This document shows, piece after piece, positions 49,160 to 58,342 of a stretch of 64,000 nucleotides of DNA; the stretch's first letter is position 1, and each line of letters starts with the position of its first letter. The DNA is taken from contig NZ_FNKQ01000002.1 in assembly GCF_900100875.1 (NCBI RefSeq), positions 124,001-188,000 on the forward strand, in the 5' to 3' direction. The stretch comes from Halopelagius longus. Lineage in GTDB: Archaea > Halobacteriota > Halobacteria > Halobacteriales > Haloferacaceae. Position numbers and translations under genes: made by a program. Under the pieces are notes generated by a model. The model searched no databases and was not told where the DNA came from. It saw nothing but the letters and a program-made list of their open reading frames with translations.

Positions 49160-49981
49160 TCACAGCGATTCGTCCCGCAGGAACCGCCGCACGACGCCGG
49201 TGAACTGGTCGTGGTTCTCGTCCATCGCGGCGTGACCCGCCCCTCGGAGGAGTGCGAGCGTCGCGCCGGGAATCCCCTCCTTCGTCGCCCTGAGGCGGGA
49301 CTCCGGGAACAGGGGGTCTTCTGTCCCGCCGACGACGAGCGTCGGTACGTCGATCTCTCCCAGTCGCTCGCCGGTGTCGTGTTCGAGGCACGCGTCGCAA
49401 GAGACGACCACGTCGGCGGGGTTCGACGGCGCGAACGACCCGCCGAGGGCGCGCACCACGGGCGAATAGACGCGCTTTCGCCACCCCACGTACGTCTCTC
49501 CGGTGATGGACTCGTAGAGGCGGCCCCACTCGCCGCGTTCGGCCAACTCGCGCCAGCGTTCGACGAGCGACACTCCCCTCTCGCCCAGTCTGTCCGCCGA
49601 CGCGCCGACGACGAGTCGGTCCACGAGTGCGGGGTAGTCCGCCGCGAGGTGTTGGGCGATGAACCCGCCCATCGAGTAGCCGACGACGTGCGCGCCGCCG
49701 AGTTCGTCGAGGACAGTCGCGTACGACCCCGCGAGGTCCCGCGTCGTCGTGCCGGGGGCGAGGCCGCGCGGCCGACCGACCGTCCAGACGGTGTACTCGT
49801 CGGTGAACTCGCGGTACGCCTGTCCCAACACCTGCGCGGTGCGCCAGTTCGGAGTGCCGTCGAACGCGTCGTTCAGTCCGGGGACGAAGACGAACGTCTC
49901 CGGGCCGTCGCCGACGCGGTAGTAGGGGAGACGCCCGTCCAGCCACCCGTGGTCGGTTGGTGCGGTCGCCGGTTGTATCAT
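49160..49981 (-). CDS. Alpha/beta hydrolase
   Basis: 273 residues. FVPGLNDAF is the oxyanion region, GYSMGGFIAQHLAADYP the nucleophile elbow (Ser), PTLVVGGTEDPLFPES the acid loop, and GAGHAAMDENH the base His. These are complete, so the enzyme should be active; the family covers esterases, dehalogenases and MenH-like enzymes. It is the first gene of a possible three-gene minus run with the CDGSH protein and the next hydrolase. Confidence 0.85.
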   Translation of the reverse strand: MIQPATAPTDHGWLDGRLPYYRVGDGPETFVFVPGLNDAFDGTPNWRTAQVLGQAYREFTDEYTVWTVGRPRGLAPGTTTRDLAGSYATVLDELGGAHVVGYSMGGFIAQHLAADYPALVDRLVVGASADRLGERGVSLVERWRELAERGEWGRLYESITGETYVGWRKRVYSPVVRALGGSFAPSNPADVVVSCDACLEHDTGERLGEIDVPTLVVGGTEDPLFPESRLRATKEGIPGATLALLRGAGHAAMDENHDQFTGVVRRFLRDESL

Positions 49982-50075
49982 CTATCCGTCACGACGGTCC
50001 GGCGGAGCAAAGTCCTTTCCGCGGTTCGCAGTCGCGGGGAGGGACTCGTCGGCGCTCGATTCGGGCCGGGGCGGC

Positions 50076-50792
50076 TCAGACCGGCCGCTCCTCGGGGTCG
50101 TCGATGACGACGGGGACGCCGCGGGAGGCGACGTCCGCCGCGAACGCCTTCGGGTCCGCGGTCAGGAGGTCGATGGTGTTGTAGTGAATCGGAAGGACGA
50201 GTTCGGGATCCAGCGCCTCCGCCAAGTCGGCGGCCTCGTGGCGGTCCATCACGACGGTCCCGCCGATGTTCGCGAGGAACACGTCCACGGAGAGGCGTTC
50301 GAAGCCGTCGAGGGCGTCGGAGTCGCCGGGCCAGAAGAAGGAGGTGCCGTCCACCGCGAGGCGGAACCCGCATCCGAACCCTTCGGGGTGGTTGACGCTC
50401 CCGTCGTCGTTGACGTGCGGGCCGTCGGGTTCGTTGTACGCCGGGACGCTCCAGACGTCCGCCGGACCGACCGCGAGGTGGTCCTCGTCGGTGACGCGCA
50501 CCACCTCGTAGGGGAGTTCTTCGACGGGCGTCACGTCGCGGTCGATGTTCGCGGCGTCTACGGCCTCGAACGCGACGACGGTGGCGTCCTCGTCGGCCAC
50601 CTGTTCGACGGCGTCGGAGTCGTAGTGGTGGTCGTGCGTGATGCAGACCAAGTCGCCGTCGCGGGCGTAGTAGTCGTCGAGAACGCCGTACCGGCCGGGG
50701 TCGAGGTAGGCGACGAAGCCGTCGGGCGTCTCGATGCGGACGGTGGCGTACCCGAGCCACGAAACCGAGAGGTCGCGGTGTCGAACGGTCAT
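50076..50792 (-). CDS. MBL-fold metallo-hydrolase (UlaG-like)
   Basis: 238 residues. The metal motif is ITHDHHYDSDAV in the first third, with a second His in the SVPAYN region, an Asp in FFWPGDSDALDG and the late IHYN His. This resembles the UlaG/RNase-Z-like branch acting on lactones, phosphodiesters or nucleic acids, without a way to pick the substrate. It stands alone between the hydrolase and the DNA ligase genes. Confidence 0.85.
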   Translation of the reverse strand: MTVRHRDLSVSWLGYATVRIETPDGFVAYLDPGRYGVLDDYYARDGDLVCITHDHHYDSDAVEQVADEDATVVAFEAVDAANIDRDVTPVEELPYEVVRVTDEDHLAVGPADVWSVPAYNEPDGPHVNDDGSVNHPEGFGCGFRLAVDGTSFFWPGDSDALDGFERLSVDVFLANIGGTVVMDRHEAADLAEALDPELVLPIHYNTIDLLTADPKAFAADVASRGVPVVIDDPEERPV

Positions 50793-50865
50793 ACCTCCCT
50801 CTACAGACCCCGGGTAGTAACCCGTTGTGGAAGCGTCAGAGAGGGGTCACCCCGGGGCCGCCTCG

Positions 50866-52737
50866 CTACTGCCCGTCGGCGAGGCGTTCGACGCGTTCGA
50901 GCGAATCGGCGTCCTCTGGGTCTTTGTCCTCGCGGACGGAGACGAACCGCGGGAACCGGAGGGCGTACCCCGAGGTGTACGTCGGCGAGCGCTGTATCTC
51001 CTCGTAGCCCACCTCGAAGACGACGGCGGGCCGGAGGTCCACCTCTTGGCCCTCTTCGGCCTGTATCTCCGGTTCGAGTAGTTCCGTCAGTTCCGCGAGT
51101 TTCTCGTCGGTGATGCCCGTCGCAACCTTCCCGATGGTCTCGTACCCGTCGTCCGTGCGCGCCGAGAGGAGGAACGTGCCGAGGAACTTCGCGCGCCGCC
51201 CCTCTCCCCACTCGGCGCCGGTGACCACGAGGTCCAACGTCTCCACGTCGGGCTTTCGCTTCAGCCAGTTTCTCCCCCTGTTTCCGGGCGAGTACGTCGA
51301 GTCGGGGTTCTTCAGCATGATCCCCTCGTGGCCCGCCTCCAACGCTCGCTCCTCGAAGGCGGCAATCTCCTCTGCGTCCGCGGAGACGAGCAGTTCGGAC
51401 ACCGCGCCGGTCCCACCGAGAACGTCGGTCAGTCGTTCGTGTCGGACGGTCAACGGCGCGTCCAACAGGTCCTCGCCGTCGGCGTGGAGGCAGTCGAACG
51501 CCCGCAGTTCGACGCGAACCTCCTCGCGCATCCGACTCACGTCGTGCTTGCGGCGGAACCGGCGGAGAATCTCCTGAAACGGTAGGGGGTCGCCGTCCTC
51601 GTCGATGGCGACGACTTCCCCGTCCAAGATGACCGACTCACCGACGTTGGCCTCCACGAACTCGACGACTTCCGGTAGGGGGTCGGTCACGTCGTCCATG
51701 TTCCGGGAGTACAGCGACACCTCCTCTTCCGCCTCGTCGTAGTGGACCTGTACGCGCGCGCCGTCGAACTTCGTCTCGACGGCGGCGGACTCCCACTCCG
51801 CTAAGGCGTCCGTGACGGTGCCCGCCTGCGCAAGCATCGCCTGCACCGGTCGGCCGACTTCGAGGCGCACCTCGGCGAGGCCGGACTCGCCCTCCTCGCG
51901 CGCCACCGTCGCCACCATCCCGTAGTCGTTCGACACCTGCAGGGCGCGTTCGACGGCGGCGAGTTCGTCGTCCGTCGCCCGCATCGTCGGTCCCTCGTCT
52001 TCGTCGTCGCTCTCGTCCGCTTCCTCGCCCTCGTCGTCGTCACCCTCGCTTTCGTCCTCTTTTGCTTCCCCGTCGCCCGCCTCGGGGTCCGAATCCGCGG
52101 CGAACGCCGAGAGGTCGGTTCTGGCCCCGTCGGTCGTCTCCCCGTCGTCCGCAGGTTCCGCGTCCGCGGGTTCCGCGTCGGCGAGGAACGCCTCGGCGAT
52201 GGCGTCTCTGACCGTCCCCTCGCCGACGCCGATGCGCATCTCCGAGAGGACGAGTCGGGCGATGAACTTCGCCTCCTCGGGCGAGCACCGGTTGAACAGG
52301 CCGAACAGCGTACTCAGCTTGCGGTCCTCGCTTCCCTCGCCGTCGGCGGCGGCCACCTCCCGGAGCGTCTCGTCCACCTCGGCGACGGTGAGGCCGTCCG
52401 TCCCGCCGGCGAACGCGGCCAGACCCTGCTGGCCGCCGAACTCGTAGCTCTCCGCGACGGCACCGATTTCGCCGATGTCGGCGAGTTTGTCTTCCACGTC
52501 GTCGGCGGTCACGTTCGTCCCCGCCGCGCGGGCGATGGCCTCGTGGAGGAGGCGCGGGCCGACGTCGAGCGTGGTCGAATCCCACGCCGGGAACACCCGG
52601 CCCTGCACGAACCTGACGACGACGGGGAGGTCCTCACCGGCGTCGAGGAACAGGTCGCGGACCAGCGCAACGGTGGCTAAGTCTGCGGGCTCTCGTTCCA
52701 TCTCCGACGCGCGGGCGGCGAACTCGGCGAACTCCAT
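50866..52737 (-). CDS. ligA: ATP-dependent DNA ligase
   Basis: 623 residues from ATG 52737 (MEFAEFAARASEMERE); the frame is open further upstream but without coding character. The catalytic lysine is K323 in KFDGARVQVHYDE, with motif III FDCLHADGEDLL, motif IV EGIMLKN, motif V NWLKRKP and an OB-fold tail (VFEVGYEEIQRSPTY). The N-terminal DNA-binding domain (1-185) is separated from the adenylation domain by an acidic Glu/Asp/Ala-rich insertion (about 186-255) not found in crenarchaeal ligases. It seals nicks in replication and repair. It is the main replicative ligase of the cell. Confidence 0.95.
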   Translation of the reverse strand: MEFAEFAARASEMEREPADLATVALVRDLFLDAGEDLPVVVRFVQGRVFPAWDSTTLDVGPRLLHEAIARAAGTNVTADDVEDKLADIGEIGAVAESYEFGGQQGLAAFAGGTDGLTVAEVDETLREVAAADGEGSEDRKLSTLFGLFNRCSPEEAKFIARLVLSEMRIGVGEGTVRDAIAEAFLADAEPADAEPADDGETTDGARTDLSAFAADSDPEAGDGEAKEDESEGDDDEGEEADESDDEDEGPTMRATDDELAAVERALQVSNDYGMVATVAREEGESGLAEVRLEVGRPVQAMLAQAGTVTDALAEWESAAVETKFDGARVQVHYDEAEEEVSLYSRNMDDVTDPLPEVVEFVEANVGESVILDGEVVAIDEDGDPLPFQEILRRFRRKHDVSRMREEVRVELRAFDCLHADGEDLLDAPLTVRHERLTDVLGGTGAVSELLVSADAEEIAAFEERALEAGHEGIMLKNPDSTYSPGNRGRNWLKRKPDVETLDLVVTGAEWGEGRRAKFLGTFLLSARTDDGYETIGKVATGITDEKLAELTELLEPEIQAEEGQEVDLRPAVVFEVGYEEIQRSPTYTSGYALRFPRFVSVREDKDPEDADSLERVERLADGQ

Positions 52738-52896
52738 CGCCCGGGTGTAGCCGGCAGGGGTGAAAAAGTCCGCCGACTCGCTCCGACCGTCGCACGGGGC
52801 GGTGTAGGGCCCGAACCGCCGCACGGCGTGAGCGTCGTTGCCACCGTATCGCGCAGCCACGGGATTCATACGACTCCACTTCAGAGAGGTGGGTAT

Positions 52897-54435
52897 ATGA
52901 GCGACGACCTCGCGGCGCGCGTAGAGGACGCACTCACGGTGGACCCCGAGGAGTACGAGGCGCAGGCGCGGGCGGACGCGGACGTGGTGAAGTCGGAACT
53001 GGCGGACGGGACGTTCGACAACCACCAGTCCATCGTCGGGTTCGAGTACGAGTTCTACGCCGTCGCCGACGGTCGGTGGTCCGCGAGCGGCGAGGACGAC
53101 GACGGGGTCCACGCCCTCATGCGCGTCCCGCGGCGTCTCCTCGAACTCATGGGGTTCGAAAAGGAGTTGGGTCTCCACAACGCCGAGATGACGACGAGTC
53201 CGCAACCGCTCAACCCCCACGGACTCCGCGCCCAGGAGGCGGAGGTTCGCTCCCGCCTCTCGGCGGCGCTCGACTGCACCCACTCGGAGGGGATACGCCT
53301 CGTCAGCGACGGACTCTGGACCATCCCTCCGGCGGGGGAGACGGCCCGCGAGTACCTCACCGACAGCGTCAGTTTCGAGGACGTGCGCATCGCGACGAAC
53401 ATGAGCGACTCCGTGCGGTACCACGCCATGGCCAACGGGCCGAACGTGCCGGACACCATGAGCGTCGACGCGCCGCACGTCCACCTCGAAGCGGACACGG
53501 TGATGCCCGAGTCGCTCATCACCTCCATCCAACCTCACTATCAGGTGGCCCACGCCGCCGACTTACCGACGTACTTCAACTACGCGCTCCGAATCGCCGG
53601 ACCGCTCTTGGCCCTCGGCGTGAACTCGCCGTTCTTCCCGCCGGACCTCTACGACGACGCGGGCGCACAGAAGATTCTCGAAGACGGCCACATGGAGAAC
53701 CGAATCGTCGTCTTCGAGTCCGTCCTCAACACCGGCGACACCGAGAAGGTGCGCTTCCCGAAGGACCTCACGGACATCGAGGAGGCGGTCGATAGGGTGG
53801 CGCAGGACGCGACGACGGTGCCGATGCCAGTCCCCCGCGGCGACCGGTTCGACGACGAGTTCGCCACCCTGCGCCGGAAACACGGCACGTTCTGGCGGTG
53901 GGTTCGTCCGGTGTTCGAGGGCGCGACGCGGTCCTCCGCCAACGCCCGCATCGAGTTCCGCCCCGTCGCGGCGCAACCGACGGTGCGCGACTCCATCGCG
54001 TTCCAGGCGGCCTTCGCGGGGTTGATGGAGAGCCTGCCGACGCGTCAACACCCGGTCATCGACCAGAACTGGGCCACCGCGCGGGAGAACTTCTACTCGG
54101 CGATGCGCGACGGCCTAGAGAGCGGCCAACGCTGGATAACGAACGCCGGCGAGGAGACGATGGACAGAGCGAGCGTCTACGACGACCTGTTGGCCCACGC
54201 CGCCGACGGACTCCGCTCTGCGGGGTGTTCCGAGGAGGAGGCGGACTACTACCTCGAACCGCTCCGTGCGCGCCTCGATGCGGGATGTACGCCCGCGAAC
54301 TGGAAGGTGACCCGAGTTCGGGAGGAACTCGCCGACGGCGCGTCGTTCGAGGACGCCGTCACGTCGATGCAACGGGAATACATCCGACGGCAAAGCGAGA
54401 CGCTCGTCGACGGGTCGTTCGCGGACTGGTTGTAA
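52897..54435 (+). CDS. Glutamate-cysteine ligase-like (GCS2 family) protein
   Basis: 512 residues. The N-terminal third has FDNHQSIVGFEYEFYAV, with the GxExE-type motif of the GCS2 carboxylate-amine ligases, followed by MTTSPQPLNPHGLRAQE, HVHLEAD and RIEFRPVAAQPTVRDSIA, all in the right order for ATP and amino-acid binding. It is clearly longer than the short haloarchaeal GshA (about 360 aa). It could make gamma-glutamylcysteine, the thiol haloarchaea use instead of glutathione, or another gamma-glutamyl product. It lies divergent from the DNA ligase gene (159 bases between). Confidence 0.72.
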   Translation: MSDDLAARVEDALTVDPEEYEAQARADADVVKSELADGTFDNHQSIVGFEYEFYAVADGRWSASGEDDDGVHALMRVPRRLLELMGFEKELGLHNAEMTTSPQPLNPHGLRAQEAEVRSRLSAALDCTHSEGIRLVSDGLWTIPPAGETAREYLTDSVSFEDVRIATNMSDSVRYHAMANGPNVPDTMSVDAPHVHLEADTVMPESLITSIQPHYQVAHAADLPTYFNYALRIAGPLLALGVNSPFFPPDLYDDAGAQKILEDGHMENRIVVFESVLNTGDTEKVRFPKDLTDIEEAVDRVAQDATTVPMPVPRGDRFDDEFATLRRKHGTFWRWVRPVFEGATRSSANARIEFRPVAAQPTVRDSIAFQAAFAGLMESLPTRQHPVIDQNWATARENFYSAMRDGLESGQRWITNAGEETMDRASVYDDLLAHAADGLRSAGCSEEEADYYLEPLRARLDAGCTPANWKVTRVREELADGASFEDAVTSMQREYIRRQSETLVDGSFADWL

Positions 54436-54467
54436 AAGAGAGCGACTGCGACTCGCGGCGGGCCGAC

Positions 54468-55196
54468 TTACAGGAGGTCCGCGAAGTCCTTGTGCCGCGT
54501 GATGTCGACGCCTTCCTCGGTGACGACGGCGACGTTGATGCCGTTGCCGGAGGCGAGGTCGCGTTCGACGGCGCTCTGGATGGCGCGGGCGGCGACCGTC
54601 TTCGCCTCGTCGACGCTCAGGTCGTCGCTGTACTCCTGTTCGAGCACACCGAGGGCGTACTGACTGCCCGACCCGGTGACGGTGTACTCCTCTTCGAGGA
54701 TGGAACCAGCGGGATCGATGCTGTAGATGTGCGCGCCCTCGTCGTCGATGCCGCCGAGGATGGGCTGGACGATGTAGAACGCCCCGGAGCGCAGGAAGTT
54801 ACCGAGGAGCGTCGAGAGCGCCTGCATGCTCATGTCCTCGCCGCGGCGCGACTCGTAGAGGCGCACCTCCGCGCGGATGGACCGGATGAGCGACTGCGCC
54901 GCCGAGACGGACCCGGCGATGGTCAGAGCGCCCCTCGGGTGAATCTCCTCGACCTTCTGGACGTCCTTCGAGGAGACCATGTGACCGAGGCTCGCACGCA
55001 TGTCGGTCGCGAGGACGACGCCGTCCTCCGTCTTCAGACCGACGGTGGTCGTCCCGGTCTTCGTCTCTTTGTCGCCCATCTGATTCGCTCGTTCGCTCGC
55101 GTTGGGGAACTCGCCGAGTTCCGGCGCGAACACGTTGGAGTGGTCGCCGTTCAGCGGGTCGAGGCGGCCAGAGATGTCGTCGCTCGGAGTTCGCAT
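54468..55196 (-). CDS. psmB: Proteasome beta subunit
   Basis: 242 residues. A 48-residue propeptide (with an acidic DLL-type start) is cut before T49, the N-terminal nucleophile in TKTGTTTVGLKTEDGV, and the catalytic D/K pair follows (DMRASLGHMVSSKD, with K near 81). GSGSQYALGVLEQEY and the SxxxA pattern of the beta ring are present. It makes the proteolytic ring of the 20S proteasome; the alpha subunit is not in this window, while a PAC2 chaperone is at 17 kb. Downstream genes on the same strand are unrelated. Confidence 0.96.
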   Translation of the reverse strand: MRTPSDDISGRLDPLNGDHSNVFAPELGEFPNASERANQMGDKETKTGTTTVGLKTEDGVVLATDMRASLGHMVSSKDVQKVEEIHPRGALTIAGSVSAAQSLIRSIRAEVRLYESRRGEDMSMQALSTLLGNFLRSGAFYIVQPILGGIDDEGAHIYSIDPAGSILEEEYTVTGSGSQYALGVLEQEYSDDLSVDEAKTVAARAIQSAVERDLASGNGINVAVVTEEGVDITRHKDFADLL

Positions 55197-55348
55197 TACC
55201 CGACCTTACAGCCCTGCGCTGATAAATGCAACCCTTACAACCTCTGTTGCCCGTATCGTCTGACGGTCCGAAAACGGGAGACGGGCGGGCCGCCGACAGT
55301 GCGGCCGCTCGCCGTGTTCGAGTGTCGCTTCGCAGAACGGTGCGGCGT

Positions 55349-55540
55349 TCAGTTCACCCGCGCGTGCTTCCGGGACTTCGCACGCTCGTACGCCGTCCCC
55401 GCGGCTTCGACGAGTCGGCCGACCGGGAGGCTGACGCCGAGTCGCCGCGCGAACAGCGCGACGGGCATCATGAGGATTCCGAGCATTAGGGTGAGCTGGT
55501 ATAGGACGAACGTGACGCCCCTGCGCATTGCGTTTAACAT
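55349..55540 (-). CDS. Small one-helix membrane protein (63 aa)
   Basis: 63 residues with a single hydrophobic segment (about 9-31, FVLYQLTLMLGILMMPVALFARRLG) followed by a basic end (KSRKHARVN). I believe close homologs sit next to psmB in other haloarchaea, but no function is known. A TTTATAT box on the minus strand (about 55571-55579) is 26-28 bases upstream of the likely transcript start. It is upstream of psmB on the same strand, 152 bases from it. Confidence 0.65.
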   Translation of the reverse strand: MLNAMRRGVTFVLYQLTLMLGILMMPVALFARRLGVSLPVGRLVEAAGTAYERAKSRKHARVN

Positions 55541-55886
55541 CGCACTATCGAGCGAGCGGCGACGGCACCATATAAATCTTCCCCGTCGGCCGTCGGCTCC
55601 ACCCCGACGCCGTACGCCGATTCAAGCGCGCTTGTCTCACGAACAACTCGACTGACTTTCGGCGGCCTCACTCGGTAGGGACTCCATTAGCCGCACGGTA
55701 CATCCGCATAAGTTATAGCGATGGGTCCGGTCGCATCCGCGTTCTCGGGCGCCCTCGGCGTGGTTATCGCTATCTCGGTCCGCGTTCACATCCGGTCGCC
55801 CCGCCCCGCCGGGCGTGGGACGTGAAGGCACGACTGCCGGACAGACGAACCACAAGACACGAAACCCCGCGGCGTGAGAACGTAGT
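55541..55886. other. Gene-poor gap of 346 bases
   Basis: It contains the promoter of the small membrane protein (minus, near 55575) and, on the plus strand, an AAGTTATAG element before a 34-codon frame 55721-55825 (MGPVASAFSGALGVVIAISV at its start). I do not call that frame a gene. No RNA or repeat is visible otherwise. Confidence 0.5.
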
Positions 55887-56249
55887 ATGAGCAATTATCT
55901 CGTAGCGATGGAAGCCGCGTGGCTCGTCCGTGACGTCGAGGGTGTCGACGACGCCATCGGCGTCGCCGTCAGCGAGGCGGGGAAGCGTCTGAACGACAAG
56001 GACAAAGAGTACGTCGAGGTGGAAGTCGGCGCGACGCCGTGCCCCGCCTGCGGCGAACCGTTCGACTCCGCGTTCATCGCCGCCAACACGGCGCTCGTCG
56101 GTCTCCTCCTCGAAATCGACGTGTTCAACGCCGACGGCGAGAAGCACGCCTCCCGCATCGCAAAGAGCGAAGTCGGCGGCGCACTCCGCGACGTTCCCCT
56201 CTCCATCATCGACGTGGTGGAGACGGAGGAAGACGACTCCGCCGAGTGA
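55887..56249 (+). CDS. UPF0212 (DUF555) family protein
   Basis: 120 residues. CPACG at about 52-56 and the FIAANTALVGLLLEIDVFNADGEKHASRIAKSEVGGALRD stretch (read in parts) identify the archaeal UPF0212 family. It is soluble and small, possibly with a zinc site from a Cys pair. Its function is unknown. The gene stands 51 bases before an XRE-CBS regulator on the same strand, so the two may be cotranscribed, although a separate T-rich box also lies in between. Confidence 0.9.
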   Translation: MSNYLVAMEAAWLVRDVEGVDDAIGVAVSEAGKRLNDKDKEYVEVEVGATPCPACGEPFDSAFIAANTALVGLLLEIDVFNADGEKHASRIAKSEVGGALRDVPLSIIDVVETEEDDSAE

Positions 56250-56270
56250 GGCGCCGCGGTCCCCGAAACC

Positions 56271-56276
56271 TTTTCG
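56271..56276 (+). promoter_or_regulatory. T-rich promoter box of the XRE-CBS gene
   Basis: TTTTCG in CCTTTTCGTATAAC is centred 27 bases before the ATG at 56301. Confidence 0.45.
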
Positions 56277-56300
56277 TATAACCTCTGGTAATCGGGTGAT

Positions 56301-56840
56301 ATGGAACTTCCGACCCCGCAGGACTTACGCGAACGACGGAAGTCGCTCGACCTGACGCAGAGCAGTCTCGCCGAGATGGCCGGGGTGTCCCAACCGCTCA
56401 TCGCCCGCATCGAGGGCGGCGACGTGGACCCGCGGCTATCGACGCTCCGTCGCATCGTCAACGCCTTAGACGAGGCGGAGGGGAGCGTCGTCCGCGCGCG
56501 GGACCTGATGAACGAGTCCGTCGTCAGCATCTCGCCGGACGACTCGGTTCGCCACGCCCGAGACAGGATGCTCGACGAGGGGTTCTCCCAACTGCCGGTC
56601 ATCCGCGACGGGTCGCCGGTCGGCATCATCTCCAACAGCGACATCCGGCACGTCCAAGAGGAGAACGTCGGCGAACTCCCCGTCGCGGAGGTGATGCGGG
56701 AGTCGTACACGACGGTCGAACCGACCGCGACGCTCGAAGAGATAGACGCCTACCTCGACCACAACGCCGCCATCCTCGTCGTCGAGGGGGGCCAGACCGT
56801 CGGCATCGTCACCGAGGCGGACGTGGCCGCCCACCTGTAA
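56301..56840 (+). CDS. XRE-family HTH regulator with two CBS domains
   Basis: 179 residues. The HTH (about 10-55, LRERRKSLDLTQSSLAEMAG then SQPLIARIEGGDVDPRLSTL) is followed by CBS1 (about 67-125) and CBS2 (about 128-179, ILVVEGGQTVGIVTEADVA). CBS pairs bind adenosyl ligands such as AMP, ATP or SAM, so the protein may sense energy or SAM state and control transcription. Archaeal HTH-CBS proteins of this layout are common; the regulon is unknown. It is adjacent to UPF0212 and convergent with the P450 gene. Confidence 0.88.
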   Translation: MELPTPQDLRERRKSLDLTQSSLAEMAGVSQPLIARIEGGDVDPRLSTLRRIVNALDEAEGSVVRARDLMNESVVSISPDDSVRHARDRMLDEGFSQLPVIRDGSPVGIISNSDIRHVQEENVGELPVAEVMRESYTTVEPTATLEEIDAYLDHNAAILVVEGGQTVGIVTEADVAAHL

Positions 56841-56893
56841 CGCGACGAGTCGCGGGGTTGCGCCGGTAGCGTCTCTGTTCTCCGTCCCGGCCG

Positions 56894-58243
56894 TCAGCGC
56901 TCTTCCACCCGCATCGGTACGCCGCCGACCGGTTGGGTCGTCATCTGCGGGCGGACCGACAGGTCGCCGTCGCCCGCCCACTCCAGCCGGTAGCGACGCG
57001 TCACCTCCGCGATTACCAGTTTCGCCTCGACGGTGGCGAACGCCCGACCCATGCATCGCCGCGGACCCGCCCCGAACGGCGCGTAGGCGTAGTCCGGCCG
57101 CGCGGCGGCGCGTTCGTCGGTCCACCGGTCCGGGTCGAACGCCGCCGGGTCGTCGTAGAATCGTCCGTCGCGGTGGACGTTCACCACCGACAGGAGCACC
57201 TCCGACCCCGCCGGAATCCGGTAGTCGCCCGCCGCTACCTCGCGCGTCGTCTCGCGGGGGAGCGTGTGGATGGGCGGGTAGAGCCGAAGCGCCTCCTCGA
57301 ACACCCGTTCGGTGTACGTCAGGTCCGCCAACTGCGACATCTCCACCGGGTCGTCGCCGACGACGGCGTCAACCTCCTCGTGGAGTCGGGCCCGCGCGTC
57401 GGGGTTGCGCGCGAGGAGGTACCAGACGAACGTCAGCGCCAAGGCGGTGGTTTCGTGGCCGGCGAACACCATGCCGACGAGTTGGTCCGACACCGCCGCG
57501 TCGGTTCGGGGGTAGCCGTCACCCTCGCGCGCCCCCGCGAGAACAGAGAGCAGGTCGGGCTCTTCCGCGTCGGCGTCGGAATCCGCGTTCGTCCCCGTGT
57601 TCGCGTTCGCCTCCCGAAGGAGTCGCCGAACTTCCGCCCGAAGCGTCGAGACGGCGTCGTCGAAGCGTCGGCGGTTGCGGGTCGGCACCCACTCCGGGAG
57701 CGCCCACGACTCGGGCGAAAAGCGCGCGTTGAGGTTGTCGGCGGCCGCGCGAAGTTCCGCGTCGCTCCCGCCGTCTCCGGTCGGGTCGCGGCCGAGGAGC
57801 GTCGACCCGAGCACGTCGAACGTGAGTCCCTTCATCTCCTCGACCATCGAGTACGTCTCGCCGGGCGTCCACGATTCGACCCGCCGCGTCGCTTGCGCGC
57901 GCATCTGCGGCGCGTACGAGCGGATTCGGCGGAAGAAGAAGAACGGGTCCAGCAACTCTCGCTGTTCCCGCCACGCCTCGCCCTCGACGGCGAGGACGCT
58001 CTCGCCGAAAGCGAGGCGGAAGTCGTCGGTCTTCGCGAAGGCGTCCGGCTCCGTCACTAACGCCCGTTCGAGGTACTCGGGGTGCGCGAGGACGTACTTG
58101 TCCTCGCCGGGGAGCGAGAGACGGAACACGTCGCCGTGTTCGGCCACGGCGGCGGCGATGAACCCGAAGGGGTCGCGGACGAACGCGACGGCGTTGCCGA
58201 GGACGGGGAGGCCGTCGGGCGCGGGCGGTCTGCGGTCGGTCAC
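56894..58243 (-). CDS. Cytochrome P450
   Basis: 449 residues, soluble and without a membrane anchor. The I-helix has AGHETTAL, the K-helix EEALRLYPP (ExxR), the PERF-like DPDRW, and the heme loop FGAGPRRCMGR with the axial Cys. These are all complete, so the enzyme should be active with a separate redox partner, which is not encoded here. Haloarchaeal P450s of this kind have no assigned substrate that I know of. It stands alone on the minus strand between the CBS regulator and purM. Confidence 0.92.
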   Translation of the reverse strand: MTDRRPPAPDGLPVLGNAVAFVRDPFGFIAAAVAEHGDVFRLSLPGEDKYVLAHPEYLERALVTEPDAFAKTDDFRLAFGESVLAVEGEAWREQRELLDPFFFFRRIRSYAPQMRAQATRRVESWTPGETYSMVEEMKGLTFDVLGSTLLGRDPTGDGGSDAELRAAADNLNARFSPESWALPEWVPTRNRRRFDDAVSTLRAEVRRLLREANANTGTNADSDADAEEPDLLSVLAGAREGDGYPRTDAAVSDQLVGMVFAGHETTALALTFVWYLLARNPDARARLHEEVDAVVGDDPVEMSQLADLTYTERVFEEALRLYPPIHTLPRETTREVAAGDYRIPAGSEVLLSVVNVHRDGRFYDDPAAFDPDRWTDERAAARPDYAYAPFGAGPRRCMGRAFATVEAKLVIAEVTRRYRLEWAGDGDLSVRPQMTTQPVGGVPMRVEER

Positions 58244-58342
58244 GGGTGTCGGTACCCCGCTATCGGATAAGAAACCTTGGCTCGGTGATAGATGGCGGCG
58301 TCGGAGTCAGGCGACCCGGCCGAGGAGAGCGTCGGTTCGGCG

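Noticed and set aside
52828-52896. Upstream extension of the GCS2-like gene
   Set aside because: In-frame codons exist before 52897, but MSDDLAARVEDAL is a natural haloarchaeal start and the extension overlaps the ligase promoter side.
55721-55825. 34-codon frame with a hydrophobic middle
   Set aside because: It has an AT-rich box upstream, but it is too short and its basic Pro/Arg tail looks noncoding; kept only as a note in the gap entry.
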